Source: Hyparrhenia diplandra (lineage: Eukaryota > Streptophyta > Magnoliopsida > Poales > Poaceae). Taken from it: DNA of 64,000 nt. Below, piece after piece: positions 54,740 through 64,000 of this stretch (position 1 is the first letter of the stretch; each line of letters opens with the position of its first letter). Under the pieces are notes generated by a model. The model saw nothing but the letters and a program-made list of their open reading frames with translations. It was not told the origin of the DNA and ran no database searches. The DNA is taken from contig JADLZK010009201.1 in NCBI GenBank assembly GCA_015847255.1, positions 62,001-126,000 of the forward strand, given 5' to 3'. The translations under genes were made by a program, and so were the position numbers.

Positions 54740-57700
54740 CTAGTTTGTTTGTACTGATAGCTCATCCTCCAGGTAGTTGTACTCAAATGTGAAGTCATTC
54801 TTGATTCTTTGGCACCTGCAAGCAGTGTTAGCAACAGGTTAGCTATCGCCAGAACGAGTGTACCACCACCCCAAATTGCATAAAAGAACAGGGCGGAGAC
54901 AAGTAAACACAGAATGCATTACAGTAACATTGCTCGGAGGAAAGGCCCACATACCATCCTGAGCCATCCTCGGTGACATGGAAATCAAAGTATACATATG
55001 ATCCCCGCTCATACTCATCAGTCGTGACCTGTGGCTCCACATGCCGCTGGAACCAGGTATTGTACCTCCGGTGAAATCTCCATGATTGCTTCTTCAGTTC
55101 TCTAGCAGCCAAGTATTGTTGGTATGTATTCTGCAACAGAAGAACACTATTAGGAGTAAAAACTATGAACTGATGAAAATTCGTTGGTAGTGGCAAGAAA
55201 CAAATATAATTTGGAAAGAGTAAGGAAAATTGACCTGTTGGTAGTAGAAGGCAAAGAACAGCATGTCAGTAGCTAATGTGTCGCTACCAATTCTTTCCCA
55301 AAATGTAGGATGTGATACAATAGGTGCCTGAATTTGGGGGTAACTAGCAGGGGTAACTGCAGGGTGCCGCTGAAAATGTGTGGGAAAGAAAGTAAGAACA
55401 GTGCACTAGAAACTTTGTAGCAGGTACCCATGTCCTTCAAAAGCCCATACCGGAATGTAAGTTTTAGCACGCTCGGAATCCTTGGGTTGTGGAAGCCTGT
55501 GGAATGCAGCTTCGAGCATTTGCAGATTATGAAGCTGATCATGACCTGAACTAGCAGAAGTTCCAGTAAGGTTATCTCCGATTGCACCAAGATCAGTTAC
55601 ACTTCTTCGGCCGATAACACCAACACCAGATGATGACATTCCAGGTTGCAAAGGCTGCCCAGGTGATAGATCAGTATCCCTAGGCAGCTGAGTGCTTTCT
55701 GCTGCAGGTGCTGAAGGATTCTGTGAAACCAAACAAGAAAATAGTATGAAATGTAACAGGAAGCTAAGCACAGAGAAAAGATACCTGCTATGGACAGGTT
55801 GGACTTTTCACTTAAAAGAGTATGGGACAGTGATACAAGCAGTTTGTTTGGACCATACAGATAACAACCATCATATAGTTCAATGATATAATTAAGAATT
55901 AAAAGCTTGAGACCATGTAAAGCGAGACAGATATGCAAAAGGCAAACTAATTCTATAACATGTTAGCAACAACACGTTAGTTTTTCCAAATTTCAGTGGC
56001 AAACAAAATCCTGAAATTATAAATAGTTTGTATAAAGCTTTCAAGAAAAAAAACCCATGAGTATGTTCCTTGACGGATTAAGTATTTATAGTTCCTCAGG
56101 CACTCCCCTTTCAATAATATACACATTTATAAGCATTATTGACTGTACTGAAAAGTTTTTAACTATTTTAAGGATAAGTCAAGCTGTTGCAAATTCTAAC
56201 TTTAGTTAGTCAAGCTGTTGCAAATTCTAACTTTAGTTACACCCCACCCACCCACCCCAACTTTCAAAAGAAGTTCGAGTAGAATTCCTAACAAAGTAAC
56301 AACTGAACTGGTCTTATAACTACTTGGCAACTTCGACTTTCCATATTATATTCAAATCTTTTAAACTTGAGTATCTAATGCAGTTGGAATAAACAAATTA
56401 AACACACAGCCAAAACTGATTTCATGATCAGACATTTGCAAAAAAAAAAAAGTTCGAGGACATGTGCAAAAGCTTGATATACGAATATGGAATCTTTGTG
56501 TCATCTTCACTTGTTTGTTTATTTGCTCCCGTTGTTGCAGAAGATTCCACACCAACATCTTCAGACAAAATTTGTTGTTGTTCTTCACCTTTTATATGCC
56601 CAGCATCTGCACAGATGGGTAAATTCTCAATGCACAACAAACAACTGATGATAAAATACTAAAAACATTGCAATTTCTTTGCCCAGCTGAAAGAAAAAAA
56701 AACATTCTGGTGTTTTTCTGTAGAACTGCTTAGAACGTTGCAGATGAGGTAATACCTGATCCTTGAACTCCAAGCCCAAGATTCACTTGGGAAGATATAG
56801 AGGAACTCTGTGAATTGAACTGCATAAATAAACTGATCAGTGTAGAAAGAGCAGGCTATAAGTAGAAGCAAGAAAAAAAAAAAAAAGTAAAAGACATTAG
56901 ACAGAAAAAAAAAATGAGTAGTTTTTAAAATATTATTCTACAAATGAAAGCGAAACTACCAAAACTACCACAAACATACACATTTGGAAACTTATTTCAA
57001 ATTATCTAGAACTGCACATTTTTTGTGAAACTTATTTATATCCAAAAATACTTATATTATCATCCCTCCATTTCACAAACCTCTTTTCAAATCATAAGAT
57101 GTTTTAGACAAATTGCAAGGAGAAAAGTTCTAAAACATGAAATATCTAAGTGCAGTCTTATGAAACAAAAAGTCCAAACATAGCAAAAGCATATTTTGAT
57201 CTAGCAAAAAGCTTTTGATCTAAAAGCTAAAACATCTTATAATTTGGAGCGGAGGGAGCAGCTGAGATGCAATAGTCCAGAAAAATTTAGTTCCATGAAA
57301 TAACTTTGTAGAAGTGTAGTTTCCTGATGGTTTTTACAATGTGTCAATGTTAGTGTAATTTTGTGAAAATTACACTTCCGAAAAGATAAATATAAAAGGT
57401 TAGCACTCACAGAACTTCAGTTTCTTATATTTAGGGCCTCAATGGTGCTTCAAAATTTATAGGGTGGAAAATCACATTGAGGATTATCTCAAAACATTCC
57501 AATACCTTTTTTGATTTGGTACATAAATAGAAGTACCATGATTGGCCAATAGCAACTAATAAGGAGTTCAAGTGTCAATGTGTCATGCTCCTACCATTGG
57601 GAGGACAGCCAGGTGGAATCGGCTTATTGGGATGAGGGACTAGATCATATATGAGAGGGACAACAAAAGAGGGAACAAGATTGATTTCTTGCTTGCCTTT

Positions 57701-60700
57701 GCTTGATACACCTCTCCATTTGCAGAGAGGTTTCATGGTGTCCTAAGGAATACAGATCTAATCTACAACAAAAAAACATAATCTTATCTCTAACTAACCC
57801 TAACCTTAAAGGAGGGGTTCTACAGTACCAAACCAGCTTAAGGAGCCCAGTTGGCTGCCCATAACATTCTTGAAATGCAGGATTCTCAAAATATAGGAAT
57901 AGGAAAAACACAGGATTGAAATGGCCATGCAATTGAAATCCAATAGGAAACTAGAATACATGAAAGTTAAGAATGAAGCATTTGGATGGTACATTAATCC
58001 TGAGACAAAGGAAAACAAAAACAAGAGGTTGGACCTCATGCTTATTTTCCTCCAAAAGTTGTACAGGATAGTTCATTCCATAGGAATTTCAAAGGAATTT
58101 GTAGGATTCCATCCTTTGTTCCAAAGGTTCTTATGGAAAAATTTCCTATAGAAATTCAAACCCTCCAAAATTCCTTCATTTTTCCTCCATTCCAAATGGG
58201 GCCTAAGATATAGAAGGCTAAAAGGTACAACAGTGACAGAATAAACATGAAGAAACAAAACACAGAAGAAGAATATGGATGTGCTCAGCCAAGTTGTATT
58301 TGCTGCAAACTTTAATATTATAGCAGCAGCAGTAGAACCTGTTGTTGTAGAAGGGGATTTGCCTGCTGTGTTGGAAATTGCTTCTGATTTATGCCAGTTA
58401 TATGAGAAACATTCAGAAGGCTGCCACCTTGCTGCTGTACTTGCTGCAGTCTTTGTATGTACTTCTCCCTGTGATCAGCAGAAATCTCAGGCCTTCCACG
58501 AAATTGAGTCTGGGAATACACAGAGAGAAAATGTCATATAGGCAAACAAGTATTTGTGAGCCTAACAATGAATTATCAAATCAAAGTTCAAAATAAAAAG
58601 TTCTTTTCAGTAGAAAAGCATCAGTTATTTGGATGCATACAAACAGAGGCTTTGAACAGGAAAAAATATTAACAATTCACAAACAAAACAAAACAAAAAA
58701 CTCAGAATAACCTTACACATGATTTGAAGTTTTGAACAACTCTCTCCAGTAAAAAAAGGTTGATATTTTCGAGAAAATTGACTTGAAAACTAAATTTATA
58801 CTGTCCTTTCTTTTTATATTGGCTAAATTAAGGTGTACATGAGATTTATTGATGTTTTACCATGACTGCTTCCATTTATCACAAAAACCTGCATGCACCA
58901 ACTATTCTTATGTCTCTAGTATACTTGAATAGGGGTAGTTTAGTAATTCTTCTTTTCACTATTAGTTCTTGTTCCCATTCCCGAATAAACCATATAATTT
59001 AAACAAAGGCAGAAATATTCCAGAACATCACTTAAAGTTGGCTGGATGAAGCAGTTGCTATTAAGAAATCTCAAAATGACCAAGGGCAATTGGACTACAC
59101 AATAAAAATAAAATTAACAGATAAGGTACATACAGTTTCACTTTGATTTTGAAATGCAGCAGCAGCTTGAGGTCTCCATTGAACCCCAGAAACAACTGGA
59201 GGAGAAAATACTCTTCCACCAAGAATAGGGTTTTCATTTGAGTTAGCAGAATCAGAGCTAATTGCATCAGTTGTCCTGGGAACCTGCTGGGGTTGAACTT
59301 TACTACCAAGAGGCGTAACCAACTGCTGAGAAAGACCACCACTGTTAATCTTCTCGTCAGTGTTCAACAAATTTCTTTTGGACAAATCATTTATTGCAGG
59401 AAGTGCACTAACCGATCCATTTCCAGGGACTGGACCAATAGTTATGGGAGCTGTACCTAATGCCTGACTGCTAGTTATTCCTCGAGCTATGCCCCTGCCA
59501 ATTCCAATTTCAGTAATAGCAGGAGATGGTCGTCGTGGAGGAAAACTCATGCTTTCATCATCCTTCAAGGTGGTAGATAAGTTTGCAGGAATTGAGGTAA
59601 CAGCAGGCATATTCTCTGGAGCACTTCGTGGAATAGCAGAAGAAAGTATTGCAGCCGCTGTGGTGGGAACAGTTGGTCGCACAGGGGAACTAATTGTTTC
59701 TGCAGGTACAGAAACAGCTGCACTACCAGTACTGACAGCAATGGGCACAGCTGGTACTGAAGGTCCAGTATTTCCAACTTTTGGAGGTGGTGTTTGTGGT
59801 GCAGATTCAGGATTGCTTTCTTGTGAAGCTGTCTCCTCTGTTTGATCTTGTGATGTACTTTGTGAAGGAGTTGCTGATACTGTAGGCTGAAAAAAAAAAT
59901 GAAACAGTTGGCAAGACAACAGACAGTTAATAATCGAAATGACATGAGGATAGACCTGAAAACACAATTCTCTAATTTGTTATTGGATATGTTCTTATTG
60001 TACCAATATTGTAGCAAAACCAACAGAAATTCAAGTGGTGACACTGATGGGAATGGACACATATCAAAAGATTCAGTACTAGCACTTTCAAATTTACAGA
60101 AGCAAAGCTGGCATTATTTATCAAATATGAGAAATCAAATGCAAATTATATAATCTTACATTTCATTTGTACCACAAACTATCAAAATAAATAATAACAG
60201 CATGAACCTGAGTAGGTGAAGTTGCAACCGAAGTCTTTGTGCTCAAAACTGCAGTAGTCGAAACAGAAGGAACACCCTGCCAATTATGAAACAAGGCTGA
60301 AAATATATAAGTACTCTACTATTGATAATGATGTTTGTAGCAACCATATAAAAACTGTTGACTTTCAGCTGACCAGACATGGCTAAGCACAAGACTGACA
60401 CAAGGATTATTTATCTATCATAAATAACTAATACACTCACTTCATTCCGAATTATATGTTTTTATGGCTTTTCTAGACATCTTTCTCCATGCACCTAGAT
60501 TAATGCTATCTAATCCAGAAAATTCAGGATGACTTACAATTTGGAATGGAGTACAATAAAAAATATATGTGCAAACAAATCCCCTGATACTTATTTTCTG
60601 AACTTGCCAAATCTTACACCCGCACCCCTGTCAGACTCCAACTCACACACTGGGCCACTTTAACACCGTTGATTTTCTGCTAGTTGTTTCCATTCGGTCA

Positions 60701-63700
60701 TAAGAATAAAAACAAACTCGCCAGCATTTATAGCTTACCTTCACAAGACTGGAAGGAGCAAGTGAAACCATGTCTTCAAGTGCTTCAACCTTCTCCATAG
60801 GCAATGTGCTATAGAGGTCCTCAACATCACTGAATTCATCAAAGTCTTCCTAAACATGAACGAAGATAACAAAAAAATAACAAATAAAAGGTCGATCATT
60901 TGCCTGTACGTTATCACAATTCACAATTAGCATTCAACAATACAGAAAAGGATATCACTCCCTCCGTGCCTCCTTCCCAAATTTGAGGTCGTTTTGGACG
61001 ATAATTTGGGAATGGAGAGTATGGGAGTCAACTATGAAGGAAGACATACCTGATTACGTTCAACATAGTCATCAAGGAAATCTTTAACATCATTGACTTG
61101 CTCAGGACTCAACTCATCATTATCCAAAAGTCTCAAGATTGACTCCAATTTCTTTATATGCGCTTTATGTCTTGTAATAGACTTTTCTAAATGTACCTAA
61201 TCATGCAAAATCACTTCTTATACAGTACAAATTATAGAAAAACAACTTCCATAAATAAATAGTAAAAATAGGATCAGAATGGAATAAATACAGCTGTTAT
61301 TACCAGTCGAGGCGGTCTTTGCTTTCCCTTTTTAATTGACAGCCCTTCAATCTCTGCTTCAAAGTTATCAATCTGGCTTTCCAAATCACTAACCTGTAAA
61401 AAAATAACATGGTCCAAGAGGTATATTAGAGATATTGTGAGCACTTACAACAATAATGCAAGTAATAGTCATGGCAGGAGCCCTCAGTAATCACAAAACC
61501 ACTAAGTAGTAAAATTAGAAGAACCATATAAACACTAAAAAGGTATTTTCAGAGAAATCAGATCAAAGAAACTAGTTACACCCATTCTGGATTGGATTGT
61601 CTACCAACAAGAGAATCGACGCGTGTGTCAAAAGGGATAGAACACAAGGTAAGGTATTAAGTAACCACTAAGGTATTCGGTATGGTTCCAGATTCTCGTA
61701 GAAACATTTCAGATCCAGATTCTTTCTAGAAACATTTCTTTGGTGAATAAAAATCATTTCATGGAAGCAGTTGGTTAGCTGGCTGGAATCGATTCAGAAC
61801 CAGAACCAGGTGATTAGGAGAAACACCTAAGAGTGCAAAAGTAGCAATTTAAGATTCCAACATACCACATTATTAAGCCAGTCTCTTGTTTCAGCTTTGG
61901 CCTTTTCTTTGGGATCCTGCACCGAATAAGAACTAATGATTAGTCATGAAACAGAAGTTGCAAGATAATGAGGTCCACAGCAACACAAGATAAATAGTAC
62001 TACACTAGACTGACGTGAGTTATTGGTATTTAATTCATGGAAGTCTAAATTGCATCTCAGTGCCAACATTGAATACTAAGTTCAGACTAAATTCTTTTAT
62101 CCTGACCACGTTTAACTACTCCAGGAAGAAATGTGCCAAATTGCACAAGATCTAAGAAACATACTCCTACAAGGCTACAAGAAAAATAGCACAAAATAAT
62201 TTTGAAACAGTATCCTCATTCTTAGGACAAGGATGTTATATAAAAAACTCAAAACATGTACATAAAGGCTAAAGCTAGGAAAGTATGATAGCACAAAAAA
62301 GAACTCCAAGTGCTTACTGTTTTTGGTTGCTGACCTAACCCTTCTTTTGAGAAGGCCTTAGTTTTTGTTTCCTTCTCACAAACTTTAAATCGTTCCATCT
62401 CTCGTTCAATCTGCTTTCGGGCATCCATCAGAGCCTGCTCATAAGAGGCACTAACCTATGTCAACATATATCACAATCAATTAAAACCAGAACAGTAAGG
62501 TATGTAACTTAAAAGTTATCTGCATTTGGCAAACGAATAAAATATCACATGAAGAAAAACATTACTTCACCAAACCCTGCAAACAACTATTGAGAATACC
62601 AAAATCAGGAATCATACCACAATTCTTCAGCAACACAGTAACATTTTTATTTGGGTCACTAGTATGGGTTGAAGTAAGCATCTAAGGCCGGGTTAAAAAG
62701 CTGAGTGACTTACTTAAGCGGTACAGATTCTCAGCCTCAAAAGAAGACACATTGATATTTTGGACGGATAAAATAGAATACCAAGTAGCTACTACAACAT
62801 GAAGCAAACAACTCTAAAATCTTGTTATCTTGAAAGGTAGATATAGTTTGAGGAATAAGGACCTTATAAACTCCAGAACTCTACTGACAATTTGTGAAGG
62901 CTGAACAAAACGTTAAAAAAAAACAGCAGCCCAAATGAAGGGGTGCCATCATCAAACTTTAAATGGCATCTCAAGTGACTACACCTCAATATAGCCATAG
63001 TCTTGACGATAACAAGGAAATATATAAACGAGAAGCCTGGTACCATAATCTGTAGACAACAATACTTACTCCATACTAACAAAGCTCAAATATGTTTCTG
63101 CTTTTTTCAGGACTCCCAGACTTTAAAGCACGGGATCTTCCAATTGAGACCATCTAATAGATCTTTAATCACAAAGTCCTAAATATCAGCAGTGCTTCAT
63201 ACTTCATAAACTTCACTAAAAACTAATGATTCACTGTCACTCTTATTTGCAAACTCAGTTCAAACACAGGTATGTTTTCGGTATTTCAATAAGAATGCAA
63301 TGAAGTCAATGTGAAGCTCATTAAACAAATTCTAAATAGATCAGCTAGCCTAGCCTGAAGGAGCATGTCATCCAGATTTTTTGTTATAAACTACCCAGAT
63401 GGACTACTCTTGCTAAATACAACAGATAAAAGGCATACACATATTGCATTAAACATTAGATATCAATATTGAACGTACAGAGAAAAATTGAACTGAGTGG
63501 ACTTGAAGAGTAATCTCAAAGCCACATTCCTAAGTATCATCTACTTTCACAAAATAAACTGCCCAAAAAAGTATTACATATGGGCATCCCAACAACTTTG
63601 CTTTGCAAGTGGCATCTATTGATGAAATTCGTTGCTATGCTGCTGTGGGGGGGAAAAAAAGTGGCATCTAGTGGGAAAAATGTAGCCCATGAACTGCAGA

Positions 63701-64000
63701 AAATCTTGGTGATGGAAAAGTGTGATAACAAAAATAATCCACATCCTCAGCATGTTAACCAAACCGTCTAGCATCATCATTATAGAATCATTATAGGAAT
63801 CTAGATAACGGAACAGCTAGCAACACCAAAAATAGCACAAAAGAATGGGCAGCCATATAAATAGTAACATCCAAAGCCTCGCACCCCTGACCGAAACTGA
63901 TCACATCACACGTTATGCCTACACTGTATCACCCTAATCATCACCTAGTAGATTATATACAACAACGGAACCATTCTCCAGTCAAGGTCCCTACTCACTG
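54740..64000 (-). CDS. NOT3: CCR4-NOT complex subunit 3 (NOT3), 5' end beyond the window
   Basis: NOT3 is a scaffold subunit of the CCR4-NOT deadenylase that controls mRNA decay. Exons in transcript order: 62455-62318, 61916-61866, 61393-61304, 61196-61050, 60849-60739, 60276-60208, 59886-59134, 58509-58339, 56819-56756, 56606 to about 56483, 55720-55451, 55369-55235, 55130-54955, 54815-54740. All have GT-AG sites and matching phases except the donor of the 56606 exon, which I could not resolve. The N-terminal Not3/5 coiled coil is clear (ASYEQALMDARKQIEREMER, KAHIKKLESILRLLDNDELS, DVKDFLDDYVERNQ). A Pro/Ser/Thr/Val-rich middle comes from the 753-bp exon. The C-terminal NOT box is complete (HPTFWERIGSDTLATDMLFF, RELKKQSWRFHRRYNTWFQR, YVYFDFHVTEDGSGW, TFEYNYLEDEL). 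The initiating exon with the first roughly 75 residues is not in 62456-64000 and must lie further right. Confidence 0.92.
56177..56238. repeat. 31-bp tandem duplication in a NOT3 intron
   Basis: AGTCAAGCTGTTGCAAATTC and the following 11 bases occur twice in a row with no difference seen. Confidence 0.9.
57061..57259. mobile_element. Stowaway-like MITE in a NOT3 intron
   Basis: Ends CATCCCTCCATTTCACAAAC and ATAATTTGGAGCGGAGGGAG, with paired ATAAGATGTTTTAGA and AAAACATCTTATAA inside. About 200 bp, no ORF. Confidence 0.7.
60433..60553. mobile_element. Degraded Stowaway-like MITE in a NOT3 intron
   Basis: The ends CACTTCATTCCGAATTATAT and ACTTACAATTTGGAATGGAG are imperfect inverted repeats about 120 bp apart. 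Confidence 0.55.
60953..61027. mobile_element. Short Stowaway-like MITE in a NOT3 intron
   Basis: CACTCCCTCCGTGCCTCCTT and TTCCCAAATTTGAGG pair with GATAATTTGGGAATGGAGAG, giving a hairpin of about 75 bp. Confidence 0.5.
62456..64000 (-). other. Intronic DNA of NOT3
   Basis: AT-rich sequence between the first exon visible here and exon(s) beyond the right edge. No NOT3 N-terminal coding sequence and no transposon termini were recognised. Confidence 0.6.

Overview
This is nuclear DNA from a grass (Poaceae), most likely a panicoid such as a sorghum, maize or sugarcane relative. The evidence is spliced GT-AG plant genes beside very GC-rich intronless genes, a class II nicotianamine synthase of the OsNAS3 type, a PAL with the usual plant intron position, and many grass-type transposons (MITEs, Helitrons, hAT, Ty3/gypsy). 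The call is made from sequence features only; no database was searched.

Layout, left to right. A choline transporter-like gene (minus strand, two exons) occupies 0.1-3.2 kb. A block at 3.5-6.5 kb is repeated in direct orientation at 16.5-18.4 kb. The two copies differ by later insertions, including a precisely bounded 1.25-kb Helitron, a Stowaway-like MITE in copy A and a different MITE-like insertion in copy B. Between the copies lie an En/Spm-type transposase remnant, a divergent PAL gene (9.7-11.9 kb, minus) with a second Helitron about 150 bp upstream of its first ATG, and repeat debris. From 18.4 to 24 kb there are only repeats and retroelement ends. A nicotianamine synthase 3-like gene lies at 24.2-25.2 kb. 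A nest follows at 26.1-30.9 kb: a non-autonomous hAT element with an 8-bp target duplication, split by an LTR element with its own 5-bp target duplication. A complete Ty3/gypsy chromovirus-type element with two apparently identical 401-bp LTRs fills 34.0-39.5 kb.

The right third carries host genes: a decayed DYW-type PPR gene (39.9-41.8 kb, minus), an intronless nodulin-like/NFD4-type MFS transporter (42.9-44.7 kb, plus), a QUIRKY-like MCTP (47.8-50.9 kb, minus) and most of a CCR4-NOT subunit 3 gene (54.7 kb to beyond the right edge, minus) with at least 14 coding exons.

These genes belong to unrelated pathways: choline/lipid transport, phenylpropanoids, metal chelation, organelle RNA editing, plasmodesmal tethering and mRNA decay. 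Nothing suggests a cluster. A recurring theme is single-base frameshifts at G/C runs in otherwise well-kept genes (NAS, MCTP, gag-pol, perhaps the PAL N-terminus), which look more like consensus indel errors than decay. The PPR gene is different: it has a stop codon and a 7-bp tandem duplication and looks truly dead. I found no clearly undescribed system. The most interesting items are the PAL with an unusual substrate-pocket residue, and the paralogous empty sites that fix transposon boundaries and relative age.
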